DNA of 51,371 bases from Alphaproteobacteria bacterium (GCA_017939155.1 JAGAZZ010000042.1:1-51371); one strand, 5' to 3'. Counted from the first letter of the stretch, positions 8,689 through 19,362 are shown. Numbers and translations are program-made. The notes: generated from the sequence alone by a model not told the origin.

Positions 8689-10458
8689 TTACTCTTTATC
8701 TTCTTCCACAATCTTAATATGCAAATCATCAATCTGCTGCTGGTTCACCGTGTTCGGCGCCTGCATAAGCAAGTCTTGCGCTTTGCCGTTTAACGGGAAG
8801 AGAATAACATCGCGGATAATCGGCTCGTCTAAAAGCAACATAACCGTTCTGTCAACCCCCGGAGCACACCCCGCGTGCGGTGGCGCGCCATACTTAAACG
8901 CATTAATCATTCCGCCGAATTTGTTATCAACCACGCTGTTGTCATATCCGGCAATTTCAAACGCTTTATACATAATCTCCGGCTTGTGGTTACGAACCGC
9001 ACCCGAAGCCAGCTCAACACCGTTGCAAACCATATCATACTGATAAGCCAAAATCTCAAGCGGGTCTTTGTTTAATAAAGCGTCCATTCCGCCTTGCGGC
9101 ATAGAAAACGGGTTGTGTGAAAATTCAACCGCGCCGGTTTCTTCATTTTCTTCATAAAACGGAAAATCAACAATCCAGCAGATTCTGAAAGCGTTTTTCT
9201 CAATCAAATCCAATTCTTCGCCAAGTTTGGTGCGAACTTTGCCGGCAAATTTATTAATAAGCTTTTTATTGCCACCCATAAAGACGATTGCATCGCCGTC
9301 TTTAAGCCCAAATGTGTTTTTAAGCTCTGCCATCTTTTCTTTATTAAAGAACTTGGCAATGCCTTTAACCCCGTTAGCAGATAACGCAACGTAAGCCATA
9401 CCGCCAAATCCTTCCTCTTTGGCAAAGCCGTCTAGCTTGTCAAAGAAAGACCGAGGCTTTTCTCCGGCATTAGGAATAACAATCGCGCGCAATTCTTCGC
9501 CGTTAGCCGCCTTATTGTCATAAACGCCAAATCCGGAATTGTTAAAGAACGCTGTCGCATCTTGAATATAAAGCGGATTTCTTAAATCCGGCTTATCAGA
9601 ACCATACTTTAACATCGCTTCTCTAAAGGCAATTCTCTGAAACGGCGCTTGGTCAACTGTTTTGCCATTGGCAAATTCGTTAAAAATGCTCCCCATAGTC
9701 TTTTCCATCACTGCGAACACATCTTCTTGCGTTGCAAAAGACATCTCCATATCAAGCTGATAAAATTCCCCCGGGCTTCTGTCAGCTCTCGGGTCTTCAT
9801 CACGAAAACACGGCGCAATTTGAAAATACTTGTCAAATCCTGAAACCATCAACAGCTGTTTAAATTGTTGCGGTGATTGCGGCAGCGCATAAAATTTCCC
9901 CGGGTTCAAACGTGACGGCACCAAAAAGTCCCTCGCGCCTTCAGGAGAAGACGCTGTCAGAATAGGGGTCTGATATTCTAAAAATCCCTGCTCGTTCATC
10001 AGCTCGCGCATACGCTTAATCACTTGGCAACGCAAAATGATGTTGTTATGGATTTTTTCCCGCCGTAAATCCAAAAATCTGTATTTCAAACGCATATCCT
10101 CAGGCGAATTATCCTCACCAAACACCTGAATAGGCAACACGTCAGCCTGAGAATGTAATTCAACCGATTCGACCAAAACTTCAATATCGCCCGTCGGCAT
10201 ATTCTTATTCACGCTTTCGCGCATAACAGCTTTACCGTCCACCGTAACAACGCTTTCAACACGGATATTTTCAAACTTTTCAAATAAATCGCTTGAGCTG
10301 TTCACCACGCATTGCGTGATACCGTAATGGTCGCGCAAATCAATAAAACATAAATTGCCTAAATTGCGTTTGCGGTGAATCCACCCCGAAAGCTTAACTT
10401 TTTTACCTGCATCACCGGCTCTTAATTCGCCGCAGGTATGCGTTCTGTATTCAATCAT
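8689..10458 (-). CDS. aspS: Aspartate--tRNA ligase
   Basis: A 589-aa bacterial-type class IIb synthetase that charges tRNA-Asp. The N-terminal OB-fold anticodon-binding domain (residues 1-110) shows [20 protein letters not shown]. Class II motif 2 is seen as [20 protein letters not shown] near residue 220 and motif 3 as [12 protein letters not shown] near 540. An inserted GAD domain lies between about 290 and 420, as in other bacterial enzymes. Whether it is discriminating for tRNA-Asp or also charges tRNA-Asn cannot be decided here. It is monocistronic, with a clear terminator. Confidence 0.98.
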   Translation of the reverse strand: MIEYRTHTCGELRAGDAGKKVKLSGWIHRKRNLGNLCFIDLRDHYGITQCVVNSSSDLFEKFENIRVESVVTVDGKAVMRESVNKNMPTGDIEVLVESVELHSQADVLPIQVFGEDNSPEDMRLKYRFLDLRREKIHNNIILRCQVIKRMRELMNEQGFLEYQTPILTASSPEGARDFLVPSRLNPGKFYALPQSPQQFKQLLMVSGFDKYFQIAPCFRDEDPRADRSPGEFYQLDMEMSFATQEDVFAVMEKTMGSIFNEFANGKTVDQAPFQRIAFREAMLKYGSDKPDLRNPLYIQDATAFFNNSGFGVYDNKAANGEELRAIVIPNAGEKPRSFFDKLDGFAKEEGFGGMAYVALSANGVKGIAKFFNKEKMAELKNTFGLKDGDAIVFMGGNKKLINKFAGKVRTKLGEELDLIEKNAFRICWIVDFPFYEENEETGAVEFSHNPFSMPQGGMDALLNKDPLEILAYQYDMVCNGVELASGAVRNHKPEIMYKAFEIAGYDNSVVDNKFGGMINAFKYGAPPHAGCAPGVDRTVMLLLDEPIIRDVILFPLNGKAQDLLMQAPNTVNQQQIDDLHIKIVEEDKE

Positions 10459-10590
10459 AAATACCTCTAAGTAATGAAGTTAACATCAATAGCGCCATTA
10501 AATCCCCAATTTGGCATAAATGCAAGCTAAAATTAAAAAAATATTAAACAATGCCGGATAAGCTTAAAAAAAATAAAGGAAACCCGAAAA

Positions 10591-11754
10591 ATGAATTTAA
10601 TCGACACCACTAAAGAGCTTGAGCGCGTCTGCGACATCTTAAAACAACAAAAAGAGATAGCCATAGACAGCGAGTTTATCCGTGAAAAAACTTATTACCC
10701 GATTCCCTGCCTAATCCAAGTTGCCTGTAAAGAGGACGCCTTTCTGCTCGACCCTTTGGCTGAAAAGATGGACTTAAGCCCTTTCTTTTCTATTCTGCAA
10801 GATGAAAAAATCTTAAAAATATTTCACTCCGGCAGACAGGATATAGAAATTTTATATAATCTCTCAGGTTCAGTTCCCGTTTCTGTGTTTGATACGCAAA
10901 TAGCCGCCGAAGCTTGCGGTTTGGGTGAAAATGTAAGTTATGAAAATCTTGTCCGCGCTTGTTGTGAGTTAGAGCTTGATAAAACCTGCCGTTTAACCAA
11001 TTGGCAGCTCCGTCCGCTAACCGAAGAGCAAATGCAATATGCCCTGGGCGATGTAACCCATTTGTTAACCTGCTACGCCAAACTCTCAGACTATCTCAAA
11101 GAACATCAACGCGAAAGCTGGGTCGCCGAAGAAATGGCTGATTTGGTTGACATCACACATTATCAAATTATCCCCGAAAACGCTTGGCAACGGATTCGCC
11201 ACAACAGCCACTCACTTGCTTTCTTAAATGCTCTCAAAGCCCTGGCCTGTTGGCGTGAAAAGCGGGCAATAAGCCAAAACACTGCTCGTCAAAATGTGAT
11301 GAAAGATGAAATGCTGATAAATATTGCCACGGCTTTCCCGAAAAATATGGCGGAGATAAAACAAGTCCGCGGAATGCGCTCGGATATTGTTAAAAGTATC
11401 TTAGTAAAAGAGGTCATAGAGATTTTATCAAACCTAAATGAAAGCGATTTTGACAAGAGCTTAAGCAAAACAGACCGCGAAAAAGAGGTCACGTTATCGC
11501 CGACCCAGCAATCGCTCTATGAGATATTAAAGTTGCTCTTAAAAATAAAAAGCAATGAACACGGCGTGATTCCCCGTTTGATAACCACTGAGAAAAAATT
11601 GCGCGAATATGTCAAAAACCCAAAAATAATAAAAGGGCTTCAAGCAAGTTGGCAGTATGAAATTTTTTGGCAGTCTGCCGATATGTTGCGCCATGGAAAA
11701 TTAGGGTTAATGTATAACCCCAACACTCGTAAGATTAACATTAAAGAATTTTAA
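10591..11754 (+). CDS. rnd: Ribonuclease D
   Basis: A 387-aa 3'-5' exoribonuclease of the DEDD family that trims tRNA 3' ends and other stable RNAs. Exo I is IAIDSEFIREKTYYP with Asp26 and Glu28. Exo II is FHSGRQDIEILYN, and Exo III is the YALGDVTHLLTCY region. HRDC-type helical domains follow from about 210 (LKALACWREKRA). AAGGA precedes the ATG at a normal distance. The next gene starts 10 bases after the stop, so the two may be cotranscribed, although they do not look functionally related. Confidence 0.93.
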   Translation: MNLIDTTKELERVCDILKQQKEIAIDSEFIREKTYYPIPCLIQVACKEDAFLLDPLAEKMDLSPFFSILQDEKILKIFHSGRQDIEILYNLSGSVPVSVFDTQIAAEACGLGENVSYENLVRACCELELDKTCRLTNWQLRPLTEEQMQYALGDVTHLLTCYAKLSDYLKEHQRESWVAEEMADLVDITHYQIIPENAWQRIRHNSHSLAFLNALKALACWREKRAISQNTARQNVMKDEMLINIATAFPKNMAEIKQVRGMRSDIVKSILVKEVIEILSNLNESDFDKSLSKTDREKEVTLSPTQQSLYEILKLLLKIKSNEHGVIPRLITTEKKLREYVKNPKIIKGLQASWQYEIFWQSADMLRHGKLGLMYNPNTRKINIKEF

Positions 11755-11764
11755 GGAGAAGATT

Positions 11765-12289
11765 ATGAAAAAACTATATTTAACGCTTATTGCCACAATG
11801 TTATCATTTAACGCCAACGCGTTTCTCATTTCCCCACACGTCGGGCTGGATTATGTTTCTGCCACGCCTAATGGTTTTGGCGATATAGACAGCCTAAACG
11901 GCGGGGCTTTGAGTGTCGGCGTGAAAGCATTGGGTTTTGTTTCCGTTGAGGGATATTATCAAAAATATTTTTCTACCTCAGTCGCTCACGGTTCAAAAAC
12001 CAAACCGGCGGCGTATGGTGTAGACGCTGTTTTTGATACCTTGAATTTAGGCGTGGTTGAATTGTTAACCACCGTTGGCTATGGCAAATACACCTTAGAC
12101 GGTGGTAAACTGGATAAAAAAATGAAAGATTTTGAAAAAGAAGCCTATCGCGCGGGCTTCGGCGCACAAATAAACCCGACCTCAAATATCGGTATCCGCG
12201 CCATGTATCGCTACGTCTTTCCGGAAGATAATATCTTCAAGAAAAATGTTCAGGAATTCACCGTTGGTCTTAGATATTACTTCTTTTAA
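11765..12289 (+). CDS. Small outer membrane beta-barrel protein
   Basis: A 174-aa exported protein with a Sec signal peptide ending at NANA (about residue 19). It has alternating beta strands and a terminal aromatic strand (FTVGLRYYFF) typical of outer membrane barrels recognised by the Bam machinery. Size and glycine-rich strands (HVGLDYVSA, IGIRAMYRYVFPE) fit an eight-stranded OmpA/OmpX/OmpW-like barrel. An AAGGAG site precedes the ATG and the gene is 10 bases after rnd. The ligand or role is unknown. Confidence 0.75.
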   Translation: MKKLYLTLIATMLSFNANAFLISPHVGLDYVSATPNGFGDIDSLNGGALSVGVKALGFVSVEGYYQKYFSTSVAHGSKTKPAAYGVDAVFDTLNLGVVELLTTVGYGKYTLDGGKLDKKMKDFEKEAYRAGFGAQINPTSNIGIRAMYRYVFPEDNIFKKNVQEFTVGLRYYFF

Positions 12290-12386
12290 CAGTCACTTAA
12301 AAAACGATAATTTAAAATATTTGCCGTTTGTATGAAATTCAAGTCCGCTGAAATTTTAGCGGATTTGATTTTTTTTATAAAAAATC

Positions 12387-12415
12387 TTGCTAATTAGAAA
12401 AAAATGAAGTAGAAT
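12387..12415 (+). promoter_or_regulatory. Promoter for the structured RNA at 12,422
   Basis: TTGCTA (12387-12392) and TAGAAT (12410-12415) are 17 bases apart. The predicted start, about 12,422, falls just before the first hairpin of the RNA. Confidence 0.5.
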
Positions 12416-12421
12416 TAACCC

Positions 12422-12646
12422 AAGCCATATTCCTTAGAAAAGAGTAGGGCTTAGGGCCTAGGAAACCCTATAAAAATGTAAGCTGGTCGTGCGCACACGA
12501 CTTTAAAAATAGTGCCGATGTCATACCTCAAAAGGGGTAGATGTCGGTGAATAAGGCTCTGCCCCAATAAGCCGAGCCGTCTTAGCTTACATACGGTTTT
12601 CTAGCATCTGCCCGCCTTAAGTATTTAGAGCGGGTTTTTTCGTACA
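12422..12646 (+). ncRNA. Structured RNA with multi-branched fold, or leader of the next gene
   Basis: A 380-base gap contains a promoter, a complex fold and a strong terminator. ATGTAAGCT (12476-12484) pairs with AGCTTACAT about 115 bases later, closing a junction. It encloses three hairpins: GTCGTG/CACGAC with a CGCA loop, CCGA..ACCTC/GGGGT..TCGG with an AAAA loop, and GGCTC/GAGCC. A fourth hairpin (TAGGG/CCCTA) lies upstream. The unit ends with CCCGC/GCGGG followed by TTTTTT. The next gene begins 25-30 bases later, so it may be a transcription-attenuating leader or a separate small RNA. It lacks the conserved cores of RNase P, SRP RNA and tmRNA. Confidence 0.6.
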
Positions 12647-12669
12647 AACTTTTGAAAAGGAAAAAGAAG

Positions 12670-13446
12670 ATGGCTAAAAAAATAAATGCAGATAAGACGG
12701 AGTATATATTTACAGATGAAAAAGGAAATGAACTCACATACCAGTTAAATTGTCCCTACAACAGAGATTATCCTGAGCCTTATAATATAACACTGCATTT
12801 CACTCCCTGTTGGAATTTTGAGTCTCCCAGTTGGAATGAAGAGAAAGATAAGAAACTATTAAAAGATGCTAAAGATTATTTTGCGGCTCATCCGGAAGTC
12901 AAGGGCGGTGAATTTGACTCACAAATTCTATGTAATTATATAATGATTCAAGCACAAAATCATATTTGTGATAAAGTCTTGAACGGCACGGCAAACAGTT
13001 GGGAACAAGCTTTTGCAGAAGGTATGTGCACTCAGCCTACGTTTATGAGAGGGTGTGGAAATTTACCTTTGGGAACAAGTATTATGGTTTCAGAAGATAT
13101 ATTAAACGGTAAAGAGCCGTTTGCCAATGCTGTAAAACACGAGGAAGAAACAACAGGCAAAAAAGTTTCCCGTAATGTTGACAAATGGACAACATATCCG
13201 CGCAAAGAAGAATTGATAAAATATGTTGCAAGCCAAAACACAAAAGCTGAGATGAAAGAGCAAACAGGAGAAGAAATAACTAATCCGAAAGCCACGGCGC
13301 AAGGCTACCGGATTGATAAAAAATACAACAAACCCCAAGAGCAAGGGCACGAACCTAAAATAACATCTAAAGACAAAGCCTACACCGGCGAAGAAGTGAA
13401 TGCGCTGATAAGGGATTTAATAGCAAAAAAATCTCGCGAAATGTAA
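12670..13446 (+). CDS. Hypothetical lysine-rich cytoplasmic protein
   Basis: 258 aa from the ATG at 12670; the frame opens earlier at a TTG (12652), but AAGGA at 12656 fits the ATG. The N-terminal half contains aromatic and Cys residues (QLNCPYNRDYPEPYN, HFTPCWNFESPSW). The C-terminal 90 residues are lysine-rich and probably disordered, ending in a short helix. There is no signal peptide or membrane segment. I do not recognise a family. It follows the structured RNA at 12,422-12,646 and ends in its own terminator. It resembles the other charged, lineage-specific proteins here (13683, 20723, 24430) in character, not in sequence. Confidence 0.7.
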   Translation: MAKKINADKTEYIFTDEKGNELTYQLNCPYNRDYPEPYNITLHFTPCWNFESPSWNEEKDKKLLKDAKDYFAAHPEVKGGEFDSQILCNYIMIQAQNHICDKVLNGTANSWEQAFAEGMCTQPTFMRGCGNLPLGTSIMVSEDILNGKEPFANAVKHEEETTGKKVSRNVDKWTTYPRKEELIKYVASQNTKAEMKEQTGEEITNPKATAQGYRIDKKYNKPQEQGHEPKITSKDKAYTGEEVNALIRDLIAKKSREM

Positions 13447-13451
13447 TAAAC

Positions 13452-13508
13452 GCCTCGGTTTGAATTGTCCTTGAAAATTAGGACAGTCCAAACCGGGAGA
13501 TTTTTTAT
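13452..13508 (+). terminator. Strong Rho-independent terminator
   Basis: CTCGGTTTG..TGTCCT pairs with AGGACAG..CAAACCGGGAG over a long stem and is followed by TTTTTT. Confidence 0.85.
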
Positions 13509-13682
13509 ACAATTTTATAAAAAATAAAAACACCTGCTGAAAAATAACGTACGTTTTTTTTCAACAACTGTCAATAAAAATATATTTCGCATAATCAGCA
13601 AGATAAATTTCCGTAAATTTGATGAAAAAAAACGTACAATATAATTCAGCAACAAAGCTAAAATATGATAAGGAGAAAAGCT

Positions 13683-14270
13683 ATGGCAATAGATTATAAA
13701 GAGATAGGAGGACATCTCCAAAAAAGATTGGTAGAAGAAGAGCTTGAAACATATAGTAAGGTGACAGAAGATTGGCGGGAAAAAGTATCCTCTGATATAG
13801 AATTTATGGTAAACGTGTCAGCAAGTGCCTTAAACGAATATGGTTCGGCGTTGTTTAATCCTCCGCGTGCAGACGATATAAATAAAAAAATTATAGAAGT
13901 TGGCATGAAAGAGGGAACAATCAGAAAAGAAGGTGAAAAGTATAGATATAATTACCCCGATGGGAGATGCTATTCTGTGGATACTTATGGTGGAGGTCTA
14001 ACTGCGCCTTGCATGATGGCAACTTTTTTGGCTCACGAAGCGTTTGAAGTAGCCAAAGAGCGCAATCCTCAAGCCAAAGGATTAATGAACGAAGTTGAAA
14101 ACCATCGTCAAAAAGCCGGAAGAGAAGGAAATGGCGGTTTTTCGCAAGCCCTAAGTGAGTTGCAAGATTTGGAAGGGCTGGAAAAAAGCGGACGCATTTC
14201 TTTTAAAGAAAAAGATAACTCGCAAGTAGCAATGGCAGCAATGATGCAAGCAAAATCTAATGTACGCTAG
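13683..14270 (+). CDS. Hypothetical protein
   Basis: 195 aa from the ATG at 13683. AAGGAG eight bases upstream selects this start over the in-frame ATG at 13665. The protein is helical and charged. A central segment, YRYNYPDGRCYSVDTYGGGLTAP, is followed by a helix (MMATFLAHEAFEVAKERNP). No signal, membrane segment or catalytic motif is recognised. It ends before a bidirectional terminator shared with alaS. The 5' region (13,540-13,660) has A/T-rich stretches with two CGTAC(A/G)-containing segments that could be regulatory, which I cannot assign. Confidence 0.65.
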   Translation: MAIDYKEIGGHLQKRLVEEELETYSKVTEDWREKVSSDIEFMVNVSASALNEYGSALFNPPRADDINKKIIEVGMKEGTIRKEGEKYRYNYPDGRCYSVDTYGGGLTAPCMMATFLAHEAFEVAKERNPQAKGLMNEVENHRQKAGREGNGGFSQALSELQDLEGLEKSGRISFKEKDNSQVAMAAMMQAKSNVR

Positions 14271-14307
14271 GGCTAAAAACAATAGCAAAACATTAAATGC
14301 CACAAAC

Positions 14308-14338
14308 TAAAAAGGCTCTCATTCGAGAGCCTTTTTCT
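14308..14338. terminator. Bidirectional terminator between 13683 gene and alaS
   Basis: AAAAGGCTCTC and GAGAGCCTTTTT form a stem with a four-base loop and have a T-run in both directions between convergent genes. Confidence 0.85.
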
Positions 14339-14340
14339 TT

Positions 14341-16965
14341 TTACATCGCTTTTTTAACTTCTTCAAACGCATATTCAAGCTTATCTGCGTTCGGACCGCC
14401 GGCTTGCGCCATATCAGGACGTCCGCCGCCACCTTGTCCGCCCACAGCTCTTGAGGCAATACGCACCAAATCAACTGCGGAATATTTGCCGACCAAGTCT
14501 TTTGTAACACCAACCACAATCGAAGCTTTGCCGTCTTTATCCGTTGCCAAAACCATAACGCCCGAGCCGATGTTCTGGCTCATCTCGTCAATAAAGGCTT
14601 TAAGCTCTTTCGGGTGAACATCCGGAATAACCTTGCCGATAAATTTCACCCCGTTGACAACTTCCGCTTCCGTGTTTTTGAGAGCGCCGCCGCCGGCAAG
14701 GGATTTCTTTAAGTTAAAGATTTCCGCTTCCATCTTTTTGCGTTCGGCAAGCAGGTTGTTAATCCTTGCTTCCAAATCATTGACATTGGTTTTTAAGATA
14801 TTGCAGGCAGAGTGTAACTTGCATTCCACATCGTCCACATATTCTTCCGCCCCTTTGCCCGTCACGCACTCAATACGGCGCACACCTGCCGAAACTGCCG
14901 ATTCTCCAATGATGTTAAAGTAGCCGATTTCACCGGTATTGCAAACGTGCGTTCCGCCGCATAGCTCACGCGAATAAACTTCGCCGTCTTTTTCCATCGT
15001 TACCACGCGCACTTCTTCCCCGTATTTTTCGCCAAACAACGCCATCGCACCGGTTTTAACCGCTTCATCTTGGTTCATCAAAACCGTGTTGACAGTGTAG
15101 TTCTTGCGAATAGCCTCGTTAACCATATCCTCAGCTTGTTTCAATTCTTCTGCGCTGATTTGTTTCGGGTGCGAAATATCAAAACGCATTCTGTCCGCCG
15201 CAACCATAGAGCCTTTTTGCATAACATGGTCGCCCAAAATCGTGCGCAAAGCCTTATGCGCTAAGTGCGTTACTGAGTGGTTAGCGCAAATGCGTTTACG
15301 ATTCTCAACATTAACCTCAAAGTTGGCAAAGTCTTCAACTTTAACTTCGCCTTCAACCATCCGGCAACAATGCACGAATACGGTATCAAGCTTGCGTTTG
15401 GTGTCAAACACTTCCGCTTTAAAACCATTGCCCGAGATAACCCCAACATCGCCGACTTGTCCGCCACATTCTCCATAAAACGGCGTCTGGTTGGCAACCA
15501 AATAAAACTCACCACTTTTAACATTATCAACAATCTTGTTGTCTTGAACTAAAGTCTTGATAATACCGTCGCTCTTGGTGGTCGTATAGCCCAAAAATTC
15601 CGTCCCGCCGATATTTTCTTTCACTTCAAACCAAATCTTTTCCGTTCCGGCATCGCCAGACCCCGCCCAGTTTTTGCGCGCTTCTTCTTTTTGCTTAGCC
15701 ATCGCCGCATCAAAGCCGTTCACATCAACCTCGATTCCTTTGTTCTTGAGTGCGTCTTGGGTCAAATCAAGCGGGAAACCGTAGGTGTCATAAAGCTTAA
15801 ATGCTGTTTCACCGTTAAGTGTGTCACCTTTGTTCAAATGAGCGGTTTCTTCATCAAGCAAACGCATACCTTTGTCAAGTGTTCTGCCAAATCTTGTTTC
15901 TTCGGCTTTAATCGTTTCTGATATTAATTTTTCAAAACGATAAAGCTCCGGATAAGCCTCACCCATTTCTTTTTGCAACGTTGGCAAAAGCTTATACATC
16001 ATCGGCTCTTTAACCCCTAAAAGGTAAGCGTGCCGCATAGCCCGACGCATAATACGGCGCAAAACATAGCCGCGCCCTTCGTTAGAAGGCAACACACCAT
16101 CGGCAATCAAAAAGCTCATTGCTCGCAAGTGGTCGGCAATGACGTTATGCGAAGCCTGTAACTCGCCTTTCGGATTCGTATTGGCAATGTTGGCAATCGC
16201 CTCAATCAGGTGTTTAAATGTGTCTGTGTCAAAGTTAGAGTGAACACCCTGCAAAATAGCGGCGATTCGCTCCAACCCCATACCGGTATCAATGGAGGGC
16301 TTTTTTAAATTAATACGTGACCCGTCCGGCAAATCTTCAAACTGGTCGAATACCAAGTTCCAAATTTCAATAAATCTGTCACCGTCTTCTTCCGGTGTCC
16401 CCGGCAGACCGCCCCAAACTTCCGGTCCGTGGTCATAAAAAATCTCCGAGCAAGGACCGCAAGGTCCGGTGTCGCCCATCTGCCAAAAGTTGTCTTTGGT
16501 GGCAATTCTGATAATCCGTTCATCAGAAAGCCCTGAAACTTTTTTCCAAATCTTATAAGCCTCATCATCAGTATGATAAATCGTCACCGCCAATTTTTCT
16601 TTTGGAATCATAAACTCTTTGGTCAGCAATTCCCACGCATAATAAATCGCTTCTTCCTTAAAATAATCACCAAAAGAAAAGTTGCCGAGCATTTCAAAAA
16701 ACGTATGATGGCGCACATCGTAGCCAACACTGTCCAAGTCATTATGTTTGCCGCCGGCTCGAACGCTTTTTTGGGAAGTTGCGGCTCGTGTATAATCTCT
16801 GGTTTCGTTTCCTGCTAAAATGTTTTTAAATTGCACCATGCCCGAGTTTGTAAACATCAGGGTAGGGTCATTATCCGGCACAAGAGAAGACGCCGGCACA
16901 ATCTTATGCCCGTTCTTCTCAAAATAATTTAAGAAAGTTTTTCTTATTTGATTAACACTAGTCAT
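14341..16965 (-). CDS. alaS: Alanine--tRNA ligase
   Basis: A full-length 874-aa AlaRS. The class II catalytic core spans the N-terminal 250 residues ([31 protein letters not shown]). The editing domain carries zinc-type ligands [11 protein letters not shown] and CGGTHVC around 560-665. The C-terminal C-Ala domain ends with a glycine-rich [16 protein letters not shown] loop. It charges tRNA-Ala and clears mischarged Ser/Gly. It is monocistronic, and the terminator at 14,308-14,338 is shared with the convergent gene. Confidence 0.98.
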   Translation of the reverse strand: MTSVNQIRKTFLNYFEKNGHKIVPASSLVPDNDPTLMFTNSGMVQFKNILAGNETRDYTRAATSQKSVRAGGKHNDLDSVGYDVRHHTFFEMLGNFSFGDYFKEEAIYYAWELLTKEFMIPKEKLAVTIYHTDDEAYKIWKKVSGLSDERIIRIATKDNFWQMGDTGPCGPCSEIFYDHGPEVWGGLPGTPEEDGDRFIEIWNLVFDQFEDLPDGSRINLKKPSIDTGMGLERIAAILQGVHSNFDTDTFKHLIEAIANIANTNPKGELQASHNVIADHLRAMSFLIADGVLPSNEGRGYVLRRIMRRAMRHAYLLGVKEPMMYKLLPTLQKEMGEAYPELYRFEKLISETIKAEETRFGRTLDKGMRLLDEETAHLNKGDTLNGETAFKLYDTYGFPLDLTQDALKNKGIEVDVNGFDAAMAKQKEEARKNWAGSGDAGTEKIWFEVKENIGGTEFLGYTTTKSDGIIKTLVQDNKIVDNVKSGEFYLVANQTPFYGECGGQVGDVGVISGNGFKAEVFDTKRKLDTVFVHCCRMVEGEVKVEDFANFEVNVENRKRICANHSVTHLAHKALRTILGDHVMQKGSMVAADRMRFDISHPKQISAEELKQAEDMVNEAIRKNYTVNTVLMNQDEAVKTGAMALFGEKYGEEVRVVTMEKDGEVYSRELCGGTHVCNTGEIGYFNIIGESAVSAGVRRIECVTGKGAEEYVDDVECKLHSACNILKTNVNDLEARINNLLAERKKMEAEIFNLKKSLAGGGALKNTEAEVVNGVKFIGKVIPDVHPKELKAFIDEMSQNIGSGVMVLATDKDGKASIVVGVTKDLVGKYSAVDLVRIASRAVGGQGGGGRPDMAQAGGPNADKLEYAFEEVKKAM

Positions 16966-17062
16966 TTTTTCTTCCCAAAAAATTAAATTAAACTTTTTAA
17001 CCCGCCTAAAATAAAGCAGTTTTTTTTGTATGTCCAGTTTAAATTTTAGGGAGAAGACGTTT

Positions 17063-17536
17063 TTAGTTCAGAAAAACGAGCATAACGTTCAAATAAGTCG
17101 CAAACAACAGCCAAAGCAAATACGGCAACATTAAAACAAACGCCCAGCCGTTGATAAAAAGAAGCGTGTGCATTAAAAGTGCCACCACCATATCAAGCAA
17201 AATAATCACCACGGCAGACGCCCAAAGCTGTTCCAAATAAAAAAAGCTGAACGTCCATAAAATCTGTAAAAACAGTTGCGTCACAAACAACGCGTTCGCA
17301 TCATAAAACTGTTCTTCGCTCTTTTGGCTTTCAAGCGTGATATAAAAGCTTATAAAAAGTAAAACATAAATCACCGTCCACGCATAAGAAAAATAATGGT
17401 TTTCAGGCGTCATCGCCGGAAGCTCTAACGTACCGTAAAAAGAATCTATCCCTAAACTGGTGAAATAGCGGCAAAGCATAGCCGTAATAAAAACCAAAAC
17501 AAAAGTATAAAGTGCTTGCGTCAGTCTTAAAGCCAT
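17063..17536 (-). CDS. tspO: TspO/MBR-family tryptophan-rich sensory protein
   Basis: A 157-aa inner membrane protein with five predicted transmembrane helices, the TspO fold. Characteristic pieces are the [13 protein letters not shown] segment, [18 protein letters not shown], and a last helix with [16 protein letters not shown] where TspO proteins have the W..FA..LN pattern. In alphaproteobacteria TspO binds porphyrins and modulates tetrapyrrole export and stress responses. It stands alone between alaS and the divergent map gene. Confidence 0.8.
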   Translation of the reverse strand: MALRLTQALYTFVLVFITAMLCRYFTSLGIDSFYGTLELPAMTPENHYFSYAWTVIYVLLFISFYITLESQKSEEQFYDANALFVTQLFLQILWTFSFFYLEQLWASAVVIILLDMVVALLMHTLLFINGWAFVLMLPYLLWLLFATYLNVMLVFLN

Positions 17537-17619
17537 TTTTTTCCTCCCAATGCCAAATATCCCTTTATATATGCCGTATTTCTAAAAAAACATCGCCCGC
17601 AAAAAAAATAATAAAGCGT

Positions 17620-17647
17620 TTGCATTTTAAAAAAAAAAGTTTATAAA
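17620..17647 (+). promoter_or_regulatory. Promoter of map-radC
   Basis: TTGCAT (17620-17625) and TATAAA (17642-17647) are 16 bases apart and lie 33 bases before the map start. Confidence 0.5.
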
Positions 17648-17679
17648 CAAAACAAGAACAAAATATAAGGAGCAAAAAA

Positions 17680-18480
17680 GTGGTGCAGACAGATGATAAT
17701 GGAATAAAAATTTATGAACCGGCTGATTTTGAGGGAATGCGCAAAGCAGGAAAATTAGCCGCAATGTGTTTGGACTATATCACTGATTTTGTTGATGTCG
17801 GCGTAACAACTGAGCGTTTGGATGACTTGTGTCGGGAATTTATCAAATCGCATAACGCTATCCCCGCCTGTCTTGGTTATCACGGCTACCCCAAAACAAT
17901 CTGCACTTCAATTAATCACGTTATTTGTCACGGTATCCCTGATGATAGAAAGCTTGAAGACGGCGACATTGTTAATATCGACGTCACCGTTATTTTAGAC
18001 GGTTGGTATGGTGACACCTCAAGAATGTATTATGTCGGCAAACCCAAACTCAAGGCAACGCGCTTATGTGATGTAACTTATGAGTGTTTAATGCGCGGTA
18101 TTGATGTTGTGCGCCCCGGCGCCCGATTCGGTGACATCGGCGCCGTGATTGAAGAATACGCTCACAAATACGGCTACTCGGTTGTCGAGATGTTTTGCGG
18201 TCATGGTTTAGGGCGCGTTTTTCATGATGAACCCAACGTTTTGCACTTTGGTCGCAAAGGCACCGGACCGTTAATCAAAGAGGGAATGTTCTTTACCATC
18301 GAGCCGATGATAAACATTGGCAAAAAGTTTGGCACGATTCTCCCGAACGGTTGGACAGCCGTAACCAAAGACCGCACGCTTTCCGCCCAGTTTGAACACT
18401 CTCTTGGTGTAACAAAAGACGGTTGCGAAGTCTTTACATATTCTCTAAAAGGGTTAGACAAGCCTCCCTATAAAAAATAA
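17680..18480 (+). CDS. map: Methionine aminopeptidase, type I
   Basis: A 266-aa metalloprotease of the pita-bread fold that removes N-terminal Met from new proteins. Metal ligands are in place: NIDVTVILDGWYGDT (Asp101, Asp112), the FCGHGLGR His, FFTIEPM Glu and SAQFEHS Glu. Translation probably starts at GTG; AAGGAG lies nine bases before the first of two adjacent GTG codons. radC follows 15 bases after the stop and is likely cotranscribed. Confidence 0.95.
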   Translation: MVQTDDNGIKIYEPADFEGMRKAGKLAAMCLDYITDFVDVGVTTERLDDLCREFIKSHNAIPACLGYHGYPKTICTSINHVICHGIPDDRKLEDGDIVNIDVTVILDGWYGDTSRMYYVGKPKLKATRLCDVTYECLMRGIDVVRPGARFGDIGAVIEEYAHKYGYSVVEMFCGHGLGRVFHDEPNVLHFGRKGTGPLIKEGMFFTIEPMINIGKKFGTILPNGWTAVTKDRTLSAQFEHSLGVTKDGCEVFTYSLKGLDKPPYKK

Positions 18481-18495
18481 TAAGGATAAAGGACT

Positions 18496-19227
18496 ATGGC
18501 AATAAAAACAAATAAACAAGAAGAAACACAAACCCCGGAACCCGATTATGCTGGACACAGGCAACGCTTAAAAGCCCGCTTTTTATCAGATTTAGGGCGC
18601 TCTATGCCGGACTATGAGTTGCTTGAGCTAATCTTGATGTATGCGATTCCCAGACGCGATGTAAAGCCGTTGGCAAAATCTTTGTTGCGTGAATATGTCA
18701 ATCTGGCAAACGTCCTGTCAGCCCCACCCGAAGAATTGATGAATATTCACGGTGTCGGCACAAATGCTGCGGTTTTATGTTCAATCATCCATGCCAGTTG
18801 TAATAAAATTTGTTGGGAAAATCTTGAAAATAAAGATTTGCCGGTTTTAACCAGCAAGCAAAAGGTGGTCGAATATTGCCGCACGCGTATTGGTTATGGC
18901 GATAGGGAACAACTGCTCGTGATTTATCTTGACATTCATGGTCGCTATATTCGTGACAGTATAGAACAAGTCGGAACAATCGGTTCAGTTATCCTAAATG
19001 CGCGCGATATTATCAATAAAGCAATGCGGTTTAAAGCTTGCGCTGTTCTTATCGCGCATAATCACCCATCAGGAGATTGCACGCCTTCAATGGGCGATAT
19101 CGAAATGACCAAAGAACTCAAAGACGGTCTTAAAACTGTTCGTATGCAACTGGAAGACCATATTATCATAAGCCAACGCGGTTATTATAGTATGCGTGAA
19201 AATCTGCCGTTTATGCGCAATCCGTAA
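18496..19227 (+). CDS. radC: RadC family JAB/MPN-domain protein
   Basis: A 243-aa protein with an N-terminal helix-hairpin-helix-like region (LMNIHGVGTNAAVL around 81-95) and a C-terminal JAB metalloprotease-like domain carrying HNHPSGD at 188-194. The name comes from a DNA-repair claim that was later withdrawn; the real function is unsettled, and homologues are often tied to mobile elements and competence. Here it sits behind map in a core context and ends in a terminator, so it looks like the chromosomal copy. Confidence 0.93.
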   Translation: MAIKTNKQEETQTPEPDYAGHRQRLKARFLSDLGRSMPDYELLELILMYAIPRRDVKPLAKSLLREYVNLANVLSAPPEELMNIHGVGTNAAVLCSIIHASCNKICWENLENKDLPVLTSKQKVVEYCRTRIGYGDREQLLVIYLDIHGRYIRDSIEQVGTIGSVILNARDIINKAMRFKACAVLIAHNHPSGDCTPSMGDIEMTKELKDGLKTVRMQLEDHIIISQRGYYSMRENLPFMRNP

Positions 19228-19247
19228 CACTAATAACCACTTCTCAC

Positions 19248-19275
19248 AACACCCGTTTTAAGGGTGTTTTTTTTT
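19248..19275 (+). terminator. Rho-independent terminator after radC
   Basis: AACACCC and GGGTGTT form a stem with a seven-base loop followed by nine or more T. Confidence 0.88.
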
Positions 19276-19362
19276 ATAATCAAAGATTTAAAAAAATGCC
19301 GTGCACGAAGTGATTTTTTATCTTGTCAAGTAAGTGTATTTATGCTCTCGTAATTAACGAAT

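Noticed and set aside
12422-12646. Two-piece tmRNA
   Set aside because: No tag-like reading frame ending in AA stop and no acceptor stem with CCA were found.
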